A stretch of 36,060 bases of DNA from a virus. How positions within the stretch are numbered: the first letter of the stretch is position 1; every line of letters starts with the position of its first letter. Below, one piece after another: positions 1 through 7,808 of this stretch. A model generated the notes under the pieces. That model saw nothing but the letters and a program-made list of their open reading frames with translations. It was not told where the DNA came from and did no database searches. The position numbers and the translations under genes were made by a program. Location of the stretch: positions 1 to 36,060 of IMG/VR virus record IMGVR_UViG_3300023104_000015, one strand, 5' to 3'.

Positions 1-292
1 CGAGAATAGCTCCTGCAAGTCCACCGATAGCTGTACCTACAATAGGGACAACTGAACCTAGGGCAGCTCCAGCAGCAGCGCCACCGAGAGCACCACCAAT
101 ACCACCGCCTGTAGGAAGAAGGCTTGTTAAGAAGTTACCCTTGGGTTGAGCAGCTGCGGTGTTCTTTTCTTTTAGTTCTTTTAAGATCCGTTCTTGTTCT
201 TGTTGACGGAAGTAAGCATCCCATGATTGAGGTTGTCCTAATTGTGTCGCTTGAGCGGCAGCTTGATTGTTCCAGTCATCTATAAAACCCAT
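1..292 (-). CDS. Large internal virion protein, N-terminal part (cut by window end)
   Basis: This is the first 97 codons of a gene that runs off the left end. It starts at the ATG at 290-292, overlapping the upstream gene's stop (TAATG). The N-terminus is Gln-rich and charged (residues 1-50). A Gly/Ala-rich hydrophobic stretch follows (about 55-97) that could insert into a membrane. Joined to the right-end fragment at 34303-36060 through the shared seven bases, it gives one protein of about 680 aa. Its position among virion genes and its Ala/Gly-rich composition suggest an internal or ejected podovirus protein. That role is inferred; no catalytic motif is visible. Confidence 0.8.
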   Translation of the reverse strand, partial: MGFIDDWNNQAAAQATQLGQPQSWDAYFRQQEQERILKELKEKNTAAAQPKGNFLTSLLPTGGGIGGALGGAAAGAALGSVVPIVGTAIGGLAGAIL

Positions 293-1137
293 TATCGTAG
301 TCCTAACATTGGAAGTGTACTTATACCAGTAGTGGTTTGTTTGAGAAGTGGACTTTGAACAGTAGTCTTAGGTGCTTGTACTTGGTTATTACCTTGAGTA
401 GCTCCTAGGGCACTTAGAGCAGCACGAACATTCTGAGGTGTCTCAGCACCATATTTCGCGTCGTTACCTACATAGCTAAGGGCAATCTTAGCGTTTTTGT
501 CACCAGCTTTAGCCAATTGACTAAGGATGTCACGATAGCCACGACCCGTAAGTTGTGAATACTGTGCTGCGGTGATCGGCTTACCCACACCGTCATAGAA
601 GTTAAAGGCTTCACCTTTTTGCTCAATTCTCGCAGCACCAGGTGCAGTGCTTGGTGTTGGGGCTGTCGTATTACCGAAATTATAATTACCTAACGCATCT
701 TTTGCAGCTCGTTGCTGTTCATTGAATTGACGTTGAGACTCTTGGAATGTTCGTTCAGCTAGGTCTTGTGCAATACCTGTATCGTAGATAGATTGAGCTT
801 GAGTACGTTTATCTCGCGCTAAAGTAGCAAGAGAGTCTTGTAGTGATAGCTCTTTATTAGCACCCACTGATCGTAGGTTAGCAATAGCTGGGGCATATTC
901 AGTCGCAGCATAGTTTGCTTGTTCAGCTAGAGGGATACCTCCAAATGCAACACCAGTGCCTCGACGACGGGCAGAGTTAAGGATATTTGTATTAGCAACG
1001 CCTAACTTGGCGTCAGTTTGTGCAATACCAGCGTCAATTTCGCCAGGGATGGCGTTTAAACGGGTATTTAAGATGTTTTCGCTAGTAGCGTAAGACGGAT
1101 TAAGTTCCGCAAGGATAGCATCTAATGACCTTGCCAT
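292..1137 (-). CDS. Putative internal virion / ejection protein
   Basis: A 281-aa soluble, Ala/Gln-rich protein. Residues 1-150 look helical, with coiled-coil-like EQQR and QESQRQ stretches; the C-terminus is Thr/Gln-rich and less ordered. It lies between tail-associated genes and the large Gly-rich virion protein, and its stop overlaps the next start (TAATG), indicating translational coupling. Podoviruses often carry a consecutive set of ejection proteins here. I recognise no specific family, so the role rests on context. Confidence 0.7.
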   Translation of the reverse strand: MARSLDAILAELNPSYATSENILNTRLNAIPGEIDAGIAQTDAKLGVANTNILNSARRRGTGVAFGGIPLAEQANYAATEYAPAIANLRSVGANKELSLQDSLATLARDKRTQAQSIYDTGIAQDLAERTFQESQRQFNEQQRAAKDALGNYNFGNTTAPTPSTAPGAARIEQKGEAFNFYDGVGKPITAAQYSQLTGRGYRDILSQLAKAGDKNAKIALSYVGNDAKYGAETPQNVRAALSALGATQGNNQVQAPKTTVQSPLLKQTTTGISTLPMLGLR

Positions 1138-1139
1138 GA

Positions 1140-1607
1140 TTAAACCACAGCCATTCTATCTAACTTCTTTTCAATATATCGTGTGCGAGTGCGGTTAATC
1201 ATGCACGTACGACAATTCCGACCATTTCCGCGACTCGCCTTATAAATGTTATCAATGGTAAATTCATGTCCCCTCAAACAATGTGTGCGCTGGGACTCTT
1301 GCTTCCAGAGTGCATTGCTCCGATGGTTGTTTTCTTTGGGCGTTACGGCCTCCAAATGTTTTGGATTGATACAAGCCCTATTTTTGCAGAGATGGTCTAT
1401 CTGAAAATTGGATGGTATAATACCTGCGAAATATTCATAAGATACTCGGTGAGCAAGCGCAGTGCGCCTTGTGTTGTCTGCGTGTGAGCCAACACCAATC
1501 TGACCATAACCAGAGTTATTCTTGCGTAACTGCCAAACCCAGCATCCCTTGGGGTCTATCTTAACGCTTCTTTTAAGTCGTTCTTCAAGGTTTTGCTTTA
1601 AAGCCAC
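1140..1607 (-). CDS. HNH homing-type endonuclease with Cys-rich C-terminus
   Basis: A 155-aa protein of the HNH_3 type found as free-standing homing endonucleases in phages. The core reads IDHLCKNRACINPKHLE, with the catalytic His in the D-H pair and Cys and Asn/His around it. A second metal-binding module, CLRGHEF followed by CRTC, lies near the C-terminus, as in many phage HNH proteins. The start is GTG at 1605-1607, with a weak AGGAA about 11 bases upstream. It sits between two structural genes with a TATA/ACGGAC motif just upstream, so it may be transcribed independently. A selfish role is inferred. Confidence 0.85.
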   Translation of the reverse strand: MALKQNLEERLKRSVKIDPKGCWVWQLRKNNSGYGQIGVGSHADNTRRTALAHRVSYEYFAGIIPSNFQIDHLCKNRACINPKHLEAVTPKENNHRSNALWKQESQRTHCLRGHEFTIDNIYKASRGNGRNCRTCMINRTRTRYIEKKLDRMAVV

Positions 1608-1632
1608 TAGAGAATATTCCTAAGTTTAACCC

Positions 1633-1653
1633 GTCCGTGTTGTCCTAAATATA
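1633..1653 (-). promoter_or_regulatory. Late-type motif TATATT-N9-ACGGAC upstream of HNH gene
   Basis: On the minus strand a TATATT box (1653-1648) is followed nine bases later by ACGGAC (1638-1633), about 26 bases before the HNH start. The same arrangement recurs near 6.35, 7.45, 19.4 and 34.26 kb. There is no clear -35 box. Read as a -10 element with a conserved transcript start; this is inference. Confidence 0.5.
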
Positions 1654-1680
1654 GCATGCTTATAAATACAAATACAATAC

Positions 1681-2097
1681 CTATGCAAAAGGTGGTAGGA
1701 ATGTGTTCACGTAGTAGTTTATTACCTCATCACCTGATACGCCAGTTAATGGGTCTGAGTATGGATTTTGTATAATGGCTTGGCATCGTAATACGTTCGC
1801 ACTTGGACGCCATACAAAGATGTATACCTCGTAAATAGCACCAAAACCTAACACCGTACCGAACCTTATAAATGAAGTTGCGTTTGTTGAGATGACTTTG
1901 TTCGAGTTTTTGGAAGAACTGATCTGTGCCTTAGCCACTGCACCTTGTCGGCCTATGTTAATATCGGCGTGCCACTCTACTAGAGCGTTGCCAGGAACTA
2001 CTGTCGAGCTAGGAATAGTAACTGTAGCGGTACCTGAATTATCCCCTTTTAAAGTGGCGTAATCAGTTGAACTGGTGAAATTCTCAGGCTTGGGCAT
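1681..2097 (-). CDS. Putative tail or appendage structural protein
   Basis: A 138-aa protein rich in Ser, Thr and beta-prone residues, including a GAIYEVYIFVWRP strand-like segment. The start is the ATG at 2095-2097 (MPKPENF), which lies inside the last codons of the upstream HNH-AP2 gene; an in-frame codon further upstream at 2127 would only add HNH-coding sequence. It lies among virion genes and resembles small beta-rich tail proteins in composition only. No family recognised. Confidence 0.65.
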   Translation of the reverse strand: MPKPENFTSSTDYATLKGDNSGTATVTIPSSTVVPGNALVEWHADINIGRQGAVAKAQISSSKNSNKVISTNATSFIRFGTVLGFGAIYEVYIFVWRPSANVLRCQAIIQNPYSDPLTGVSGDEVINYYVNTFLPPFA

Positions 2098-2563
2098 ATA
2101 GCTCACGACTCTTTTCTTTGTAAGCACGATGAGCTTCTATTGCGGTACCGAATGTACCCAAGTATATTCTTTTACCATCACGACAAATTTCAGAAAAAAA
2201 TCTTCCACTTTGATTCACAGATACACCCTTATATCCAGATTTTGCCCATGTCCTTCTATTATGCTGTTGGGTAGATGTCAAAGCCCAACGTACATTACCA
2301 GGTTCATAATTTTTTTCATTGTCAATTCTATCGAGGCTATGACGTGGAGACGGCCTTGGCCCAATATGTTCGTAAAATTTTACAAAATTTAACCAACTTT
2401 TGTGTACTTTTATACCTCTTCGTCCATAATTATCATAAGATGTGTTTCGTACATTGTTACACCTCTGTATCATCTGATCCCAAGCTTTATACTCTGGGCT
2501 ATAATACATACCATGTTTAGTACTAGCTATTTGTCTTGGAGACATTTTTGTAAGGTCTTTCAT
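2084..2563 (-). CDS. HNH endonuclease with AP2 DNA-binding domain
   Basis: A 159-aa protein. Residues 1-100 carry an HNH core of the phage type (SLDRIDNEKNYEPGNVRWA). Residues 110-155 form an AP2-like DNA-binding module (YKGVSVNQSGRFFSEI, then YLGTFGTAIEAHRAY). This is the standard layout of phage free-standing homing endonucleases. It overlaps the start of the downstream structural gene by 14 bases, as if inserted at that gene's 5' end. Its AT-rich codons and Arg/Tyr/Asn-rich composition differ from the Ser/Thr-rich neighbours, consistent with mobile origin (inference). Confidence 0.9.
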   Translation of the reverse strand: MKDLTKMSPRQIASTKHGMYYSPEYKAWDQMIQRCNNVRNTSYDNYGRRGIKVHKSWLNFVKFYEHIGPRPSPRHSLDRIDNEKNYEPGNVRWALTSTQQHNRRTWAKSGYKGVSVNQSGRFFSEICRDGKRIYLGTFGTAIEAHRAYKEKSRELYAQA

Positions 2564-2580
2564 ATAACAATAATAGCACT

Positions 2581-3246
2581 TTAAGCAGCGCTATCCTGGT
2601 ATATCCTGTAGTACATAGTACCGCTACTGAGAGAGTTGTTGGTAAATACGACTGATGAGCTGGTAACCTCTACTTGTCGACCATCTTCATTTGAATAGGT
2701 AGATGGGTAATTTATCCCTCCTGTTTGAAACCAGGTAGACACTTGCGGCCTATACCCTAAGCCGTGTACAAGAGTGAAGCTTGCGCCTGCTGCAAGGCTT
2801 ACGTGACTAGCACTATACAATTTCAAGTAATTATAATCTGTGTTAAATGAGAAGACATCCCCAGCTGAGGCAGTAGGGGGCAGATCTACGTTAGAGTCAT
2901 CGGGTTGAAAGCCGAATATTCTGTAATAGATCGTGGTTGATCCGAGTGTACCATTGGCATCAAGGGTTATGTTTGTAGCGGTTACTCTTGCAGATACTTG
3001 TAAAGTGAAAAAGAATCCAGGGTTACCTGAAGGGAATGGCCCAACATTATCTTCATATACGACAGCAAAGTCAGGAGTAAGTGACCAGTAAAAGTTAATT
3101 AGAGGGATAAACGGTAAACCATGAGCAATATTAACGCTACCGCCAGATGCAATATTTGTAGTTCCGCTATTCAAATAAACGACCTTATCTAAAGGATAAT
3201 CAGTGTTCTGAAGGAAGTTACGTGCATTAGCTAAGATGGCAGGCAT
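2581..3246 (-). CDS. Putative tail-associated beta-rich structural protein
   Basis: A 221-aa protein with two related halves. Each half has a segment like SGGSVNIAHGLPFIPLINFYW (about 34-54) or AGASFTLVHGLGYRPQVSTWF (about 155-175), ending in TIYYRIFG or TMYYRIYQ. This internal duplication suggests two copies of one beta domain. The HGLGYRP-type motif is common in phage tail and decoration proteins (general recognition). Its stop is next to the start of an HNH-AP2 gene, and it abuts the upstream 137-aa structural gene without a gap. Confidence 0.7.
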   Translation of the reverse strand: MPAILANARNFLQNTDYPLDKVVYLNSGTTNIASGGSVNIAHGLPFIPLINFYWSLTPDFAVVYEDNVGPFPSGNPGFFFTLQVSARVTATNITLDANGTLGSTTIYYRIFGFQPDDSNVDLPPTASAGDVFSFNTDYNYLKLYSASHVSLAAGASFTLVHGLGYRPQVSTWFQTGGINYPSTYSNEDGRQVEVTSSSVVFTNNSLSSGTMYYRIYQDSAA

Positions 3247-3660
3247 CTAGCCTCCTAGTTCTGTTAATACATTCTTACCGATAGGAACAGTCCAGTGTCC
3301 TTGGCGCCCATCATCGGGAGCTTGACCGTCTAGTGAGATAGGGATTCCGTTAGTGTCGTAGTACAGAGTGCCAAAGCGATTATCTCGATATTGTCCATCA
3401 AATCGAACAAGGCGTTCATCTATAAACTGAAACGTGCCTATGCGTCCGTCTGCTGCTCTACCGTAAAGCACATAGCTTCCTGATGAGTCACCAACTTGTA
3501 AACCTGTACTGTCACCAATCTTACCTATAATGACCGTATTATCACCTGACCCAAACTTCTTTGTAACTGATTCGGCATCTAACTTACGAAAGTTATTATT
3601 AATCTGATTAAAAGCAGCCTTCTGATCTGATGTAGTAACGGGAGTGAATTGGTTAGGCAT
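3247..3660 (-). CDS. Putative structural protein, tail-proximal
   Basis: A 137-aa protein. Its N-terminus, PVTTSDQKAAFNQINNNFRKLD, is a helix of a kind often found at the start of tail fibre or appendage proteins that dock onto the virion. The remainder is Gly- and beta-rich. It overlaps the upstream stabilisation-type gene by one base and ends next to the duplicated-domain protein. Functional call is by context. Confidence 0.65.
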   Translation of the reverse strand: MPNQFTPVTTSDQKAAFNQINNNFRKLDAESVTKKFGSGDNTVIIGKIGDSTGLQVGDSSGSYVLYGRAADGRIGTFQFIDERLVRFDGQYRDNRFGTLYYDTNGIPISLDGQAPDDGRQGHWTVPIGKNVLTELGG

Positions 3661-5642
3661 TAGTCGATCCTTTGAATCTCAACTGTAAGCACCTCAGAGT
3701 CAAACTCGAAAGGCTCACGAGCTGCAATATGTTGATAAACCCGTTGCAAACGATTGAACGTGCCAGGAATCCATAGGTTCTTAGGAGTAATCATACGTTG
3801 ACCCGAATACCTCACTCCAGTGTCATATAGTAGCCCAGTATTATAGCGACCACCGTTACCAGATACATCAATCTCTCTTGTAGAACCGTCATCATTAGTA
3901 AATACTTGTTCGCCAAAGTCTTTAGCATACCCAGCTTGAACCGAGTAAGAACCTGTTACAGAAGGAAGTTGCGGACGCTGTTTGGGTACGCGCTTTAGTT
4001 GAGAAGGGGTGTCGAAGTGTGAAAAGGCAGATTCAAGAGATGTTTGCAGTTGACCGCCCAAGTTGTGGTAGTCGTTTGTTGATCGTTCTCCATAGTAGAG
4101 TGCACCAACTCGGTTACTTGCTTGAATGAAGCTATCATCCTGGGTATCACGGCCAAAGGTTCGCCCTACAATAGCGTCCTTGTCTTTAGACTCATAGAGA
4201 CTAAGCGTTAGGTTGTACACGAAACACTCGGTGTTATCTGCTGAACCAGCTGGGGCATACCAGATATAGATACGGTTATTAAAGATGTCTAGGTTGATAG
4301 AGTTTTTGTCTGTAATTCCTACATAGTCTGCTAGGAAATCTTCAGCTAGGTTTCGTTCATCTGATCCATTGTATTGCCAGACACCCTCGTCATCAGCGTA
4401 ATAGATATAATTGGCATCATACACCAGAGATTCTTGTGAGAAAGTACCGCGCTGAGAAGAAGCATCATCTTGTTGGAATGTATCGTTGTCTGAGCCAAGG
4501 AGGATAAACTTGTTCTTTTTACCAAAGAAGTACAACACTCCATTTAATGGGGCGATTGCACGAATACCGTCTGAGCTTTTAGGTCCAGGCATATAAACAA
4601 GATCAGTAGAAGTAAAGACGTCATATTCGGCGAAGTTAGAGTAATTAACGGCTGTATTGTCAGCATCGTTCGTATAGAATAATAGACCCTTGTGTGACAT
4701 GACATTATTTGGAATCACAGGTACGCCGCTCACTTGAGTAACGGTAGTAAAGTCCCATTTATATGGGGCATCTAGTCCGTTGACCCATCGAACAACATCT
4801 TGATCCATTGAAAACCTGTATTTAGTAGCTGCAGGGTTCATGCCTGTTTGCAAGACGGTTGTAGTTCCGTTGGGGTTTGCCTCGTACATTGTTGAACCGT
4901 GAGCGAAGATCGTCCGTACTTGTAGATTAGGGCGATACGCTTTAAACACACCCTTCACTCCACCAGCTGTCGAAGTATAGAGGTTTACGTTGGCTGCAAA
5001 TGCTGCAGGTGTCCACGCAGAGCCATTTGTAGCGCTTGTAAGGGCTGTTGTAGCAGAAGTTGTCGTACTTACCTCATATGAGCCTACTTGATCGTTCTGG
5101 GCGCGTATAACTTGCCAATAGACTGAACCGTTTGTAATAGTTGGGGCGTTTACAAAGAAGTTTGGGATGTAAGTAAAAGATGATGTTACGTCAGCAGGGC
5201 GAATAGAAGACCGTCCGATAAGTGTTCCTGGCATTCCACTATTATTTGTATAGTATTCAACCAATAGAACACCTTTAGATTGCATAGTTGAGCGAATCCT
5301 TACATCTGCTCGCGTTAGTTGACCAGTTGTAGTCGCGGTCACCATTTGTGCAATAGATTGCATCGCATTAACCGTAAATACTCCAGCACCAGTTGTCGAA
5401 GTCACAGAAGCATTAGATGTTTCACCAACAGGAGTAGTAAAGCGATCAAGTCCTTTTCGTGTTTTATAGCGACCAACCTTCACCATACGCGCATCAATCG
5501 CGGCTACTAGTTGGGTGTTCTTTATATCATCGTTATCTTTATACGAATCTACTCCATCTTTAAAAGATAGGTCTTTAGTTTGTCCCTTTTGAGTTGAAAT
5601 AGAAGGAACAGGTGTACGGTAGCCTAACCTAGAACGAACCAT
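3660..5642 (-). CDS. Large tail/stabilisation protein of podovirus type
   Basis: A 660-aa protein. The N-terminal region (about 18-70) reads GQTKDLSFKDGVDSYKDNDDIKNTQLVAAIDARMVKVGRYKTRKG, split here only by reading, and resembles phage stabilisation and tail-tube proteins that begin with a list of initial parameters. The middle (about 240-450) has repeated beta strands suggesting a propeller (GVLYFFGKKNKFILLG, IYYADDEGVWQYNG). It overlaps the upstream head-tail adaptor gene by 14 bases. This pair of adaptor plus large beta protein matches the podovirus tail tubular A/B or stabilisation layout. Exact family not verified. Confidence 0.7.
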   Translation of the reverse strand: MVRSRLGYRTPVPSISTQKGQTKDLSFKDGVDSYKDNDDIKNTQLVAAIDARMVKVGRYKTRKGLDRFTTPVGETSNASVTSTTGAGVFTVNAMQSIAQMVTATTTGQLTRADVRIRSTMQSKGVLLVEYYTNNSGMPGTLIGRSSIRPADVTSSFTYIPNFFVNAPTITNGSVYWQVIRAQNDQVGSYEVSTTTSATTALTSATNGSAWTPAAFAANVNLYTSTAGGVKGVFKAYRPNLQVRTIFAHGSTMYEANPNGTTTVLQTGMNPAATKYRFSMDQDVVRWVNGLDAPYKWDFTTVTQVSGVPVIPNNVMSHKGLLFYTNDADNTAVNYSNFAEYDVFTSTDLVYMPGPKSSDGIRAIAPLNGVLYFFGKKNKFILLGSDNDTFQQDDASSQRGTFSQESLVYDANYIYYADDEGVWQYNGSDERNLAEDFLADYVGITDKNSINLDIFNNRIYIWYAPAGSADNTECFVYNLTLSLYESKDKDAIVGRTFGRDTQDDSFIQASNRVGALYYGERSTNDYHNLGGQLQTSLESAFSHFDTPSQLKRVPKQRPQLPSVTGSYSVQAGYAKDFGEQVFTNDDGSTREIDVSGNGGRYNTGLLYDTGVRYSGQRMITPKNLWIPGTFNRLQRVYQHIAAREPFEFDSEVLTVEIQRID

Positions 5643-6330
5643 TGCTTATACTCGTATTACCGTAGTAAGTTGGGGTATTGCCATATGAAAGACCACGAGT
5701 ACGGGCTTTTCCTGGTCCCATCTTACGTGGGCCGTAGCGTCCTTGCATGTCATCAGACAAGTCTTCAATACGACGCTCATAGAGTGCAGCAACATCAAAA
5801 TTCTCTCGGAACTGCTCAATACCAGCTAGACCGCCTTTAACGAGAATATCTTTATATTCGACAGGTATTTGTGGGCAAGAAGTTGTGGCATCTTTAAGAC
5901 GCTTAGGACGCTCTACATAGCGCATTTTTACTGAGTAGTTCCTATCTAGTGGTGCAGGGAACCAGATTTGACCATCATAGTCTGTGTAATTGAAGGGAGG
6001 GTTAGTAGTATTGTTTTCAGGTGATGGGTAAATATCAAAGAACTCATTAGGTGAGAGGTAGTTTGGTTGGTAGATAGTTGGTTGAACGGTTGAATTGTCT
6101 ACTAAGATAAGTTGGATGATCTCTTGGTGGTCACAATCGTAATCAAAACTAACATCGCCTGATGAGATGATGACTTCGTATGTATCTTCGTTAAACTTAA
6201 ACCGTTGACGCCCTAGTACTGAGTCTTGTGTCCGCTGAACATACTCGAGGACGAGGTCACGAGAGAAGCTAGAGTCTTTAGATTGAGTCAAGATCGAATC
6301 TATAAGGGTGGATGTATTGTAATCTGCCAT
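5629..6330 (-). CDS. Head-tail adaptor / tail tubular A-like protein
   Basis: A 233-aa protein with a helical N-terminus (LIDSILTQSKDSSFSRDLVLEY) and a compact alpha/beta body with DYDGQIWFPAPLDRNY and VKMRYVERPKRL. This matches the general pattern of podovirus gp4- or gp11-like adaptor proteins that join the portal to the tail. The C-terminus is basic and then Gly/Asn/Ser-rich. It begins 12 bases after a conserved ACGGAC motif, with ATGGAG as the likely ribosome site. Family assignment is by position and general pattern. Confidence 0.65.
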   Translation of the reverse strand: MADYNTSTLIDSILTQSKDSSFSRDLVLEYVQRTQDSVLGRQRFKFNEDTYEVIISSGDVSFDYDCDHQEIIQLILVDNSTVQPTIYQPNYLSPNEFFDIYPSPENNTTNPPFNYTDYDGQIWFPAPLDRNYSVKMRYVERPKRLKDATTSCPQIPVEYKDILVKGGLAGIEQFRENFDVAALYERRIEDLSDDMQGRYGPRKMGPGKARTRGLSYGNTPTYYGNTSISNGSF

Positions 6331-6341
6331 GAAACTCCATT

Positions 6342-6364
6342 GTCCGTCTGTTAACTTAAATATA
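6342..6364 (-). promoter_or_regulatory. Late-type motif TATATT-N11-ACGGAC before adaptor gene
   Basis: TATATT at 6364-6359 and ACGGAC at 6347-6342 on the minus strand, just upstream of the ribosome site of the adaptor gene. CCTATGG precedes the TATA box, as it also does at the 34.26-kb site. No clear -35 box. Probable promoter for the tail genes (inference). Confidence 0.5.
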
Positions 6365-6384
6365 CCATAGGCAGGATGCTAATG

Positions 6385-6984
6385 TTAGATGATTTTAATT
6401 TTATGGAAGCCATCGTTTACTTCCTTCTGACCGTATTCTACAATCTTGCGCTGGTTCCCTACTGTTTCGGTTACTTTAACAGGTATACCAAGCTCTCTAA
6501 TCTGCATAAAGAAATGAATGTCATGTTGTCCATAGATCTTCTCTCTTGGATCACGCTTACCTATAAATTCTCCACCAAGATTGTACATATTATCAGTGTT
6601 AAACACGGGTTTATCTACTAATTCAAGCACACCTCGCTCAATCAACAGACAACCTGTCCCTGTATATAGTACGTTTCCGTTTTCGTCTCTCTGAACACAC
6701 ATGATGTTTTCTACTGCTGGATAATCCATCGTTGCAATTGGTGATCGTAAGTCTAGTAGCTCTTGCAGTATTCCTTTAGGAAGCACCATATCTTCTTCTA
6801 CTATCCATACATGGGTGAAATCCCCAGTCAGTATCTTATCCATAGGCTCGTTAAAGCACTCGGGAATAGGGCGCGCATGCGAAAAGAATATCTGATAATC
6901 GAAAGGTGCCACTTCACGCAGCACCTCTTCGATAGTTTCAGAGAAGATCAGACCACGGCTAGGTAGTAAGATCGCTATTCTCAT
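6385..6984 (-). CDS. GT-A-type glycosyltransferase-like protein
   Basis: A 199-aa protein with an N-terminal Rossmann-like strand-helix (MRIAILLPSRG) and an acidic metal-binding-type motif, FTHVWIVEEDMVLPKG (about 57-72), where EED stands in for the DxD of GT-A enzymes. A YTGTGCLLIERGVLELV segment (about 106-122) is also typical of family-2 transferases that act without a membrane anchor. Known members transfer a sugar from a nucleotide sugar. It lies between coat-side and tail-side genes, so the target may be a virion protein rather than host wall (inference). Substrate unknown. Confidence 0.75.
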   Translation of the reverse strand: MRIAILLPSRGLIFSETIEEVLREVAPFDYQIFFSHARPIPECFNEPMDKILTGDFTHVWIVEEDMVLPKGILQELLDLRSPIATMDYPAVENIMCVQRDENGNVLYTGTGCLLIERGVLELVDKPVFNTDNMYNLGGEFIGKRDPREKIYGQHDIHFFMQIRELGIPVKVTETVGNQRKIVEYGQKEVNDGFHKIKII

Positions 6985-6986
6985 AG

Positions 6987-7433
6987 TTATTTCTTTGTAA
7001 CTGATTTCTTGTTACCGACTTTAGGATTACCCTTAGCAGATAGGTCTACACCATTCACATCACGGGGTCGTTTTAGATCCTTAGCATTAGGATTGCCTTC
7101 ATCTGTACGATCAAGTGGATTACCTGGGGTAATTTCAGTCTTGAAGCCCTTTGGGTCGTCTAATTTCTTTCCACCACCTAATTGTTCATCAGGACTAGGG
7201 ATATGTACACCGTAGTCTGTAGCAGGTTCTACGTGGCCTTCCGTTGCATCAGCTGGAATAGGACTTAGGTCCTCTGGGCGAGTACCTTTGTTCACTTCTT
7301 TACTGATTTGTGCACCTGCTTTGCTCTCGTTATCAGATGAGTTATCAGACTTATCAATCTTGATAGGATTCTTGTCGATGTTTGCAAGATTCTCTTCGAT
7401 GGTGTTGTTTCGTGGGGTTGTGTCTTTAGCCAT
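6987..7433 (-). CDS. Low-complexity hydrophilic virion-region protein
   Basis: A 148-aa protein made almost entirely of Asp, Lys, Asn, Pro and Gly, with no hydrophobic core, so probably disordered. It starts about 14 bases after an ACGGAC motif with TTGGAG as ribosome site, and ends next to the glycosyltransferase gene. Its position between a coat-downstream gene and the glycosyltransferase could fit a decoration, scaffold-like or glycosylated linker protein, but nothing in the sequence decides this. Confidence 0.65.
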   Translation of the reverse strand: MAKDTTPRNNTIEENLANIDKNPIKIDKSDNSSDNESKAGAQISKEVNKGTRPEDLSPIPADATEGHVEPATDYGVHIPSPDEQLGGGKKLDDPKGFKTEITPGNPLDRTDEGNPNAKDLKRPRDVNGVDLSAKGNPKVGNKKSVTKK

Positions 7434-7446
7434 TATGTTTCTCCAA

Positions 7447-7465
7447 GTCCGTTACTTCTATTATA
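7447..7465 (-). promoter_or_regulatory. Late-type motif TATAAT-N7-ACGGAC
   Basis: A consensus -10 box TATAAT (7465-7460) stands seven bases before ACGGAC (7452-7447). The ACGGAC is followed by TTGGAG and the start codon of the low-complexity gene. This is the strongest case that ACGGAC marks a transcript 5' end. A separate ACGGAC copy, without a clear TATA box, lies at 7730-7735 before the next gene upstream. Confidence 0.55.
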
Positions 7466-7468
7466 CCC

Positions 7469-7720
7469 TTATTCTAATTCAGTTTGTAGCTTTTCAAGGG
7501 CTTCAATAGCCTTGGTGAGGGTTTTATTCTGACGTTCAAGCTGTGTAACTTTAAGGTCCACCTCTTGCTGTTCGTGCTCATCCCACTTAGCAGTCTTGTT
7601 GATGTAGATGTCTACTTCATTACGAAGATAAATTGCTTTCATCTCTTCGATTTGTGTTTGTACATATTCAAGCTTACGTTCTTCTGGGGTTTGTAGTGCT
7701 TGGTTTAGTGATCCTGACAT
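7469..7720 (-). CDS. Small coiled-coil protein downstream of coat gene
   Basis: An 83-aa protein starting at the ATG at 7718-7720 (MSGSLNQ), with AGGAG five bases upstream. It is nearly all helical, with heptad-like Leu/Ile spacing from about residue 20 to the end (VTQLERQNKTLTKAIEALEKL), so a coiled-coil dimer or trimer is likely. It lies just below the coat terminator and has its own ACGGAC element, which suggests separate expression from the coat gene. Function unknown; a head accessory protein is possible. Confidence 0.7.
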   Translation of the reverse strand: MSGSLNQALQTPEERKLEYVQTQIEEMKAIYLRNEVDIYINKTAKWDEHEQQEVDLKVTQLERQNKTLTKAIEALEKLQTELE

Positions 7721-7729
7721 AGTTCTCCT

Positions 7730-7735
7730 GTCCGT
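7730..7735 (-). promoter_or_regulatory. ACGGAC element abutting ribosome site
   Basis: ACGGAC is directly followed by AGGAG and the start of the 83-aa coiled-coil gene. Only a poor TATA-like box (TAACAT) is found 8 bases upstream, so this is the weakest member of the motif set. It falls between the coat terminator and the next gene, where a new transcript start would be needed. Confidence 0.4.
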
Positions 7736-7758
7736 TAATGGTAATGTTAATTTAACAC

Positions 7759-7784
7759 AAAAGAGAGACCGTTTCCAGTCTCTC
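7759..7784 (-). terminator. Rho-independent terminator after coat gene
   Basis: On the minus strand GAGAGAC pairs perfectly with GTCTCTC around an 8-base loop and is followed by TTTTG. It lies 25 bases after the coat stop. This would cap the coat transcript; the next gene has its own ACGGAC element. Confidence 0.85.
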
Positions 7785-7808
7785 GATTGTATCTCTGCAA
7801 TGAACGAA

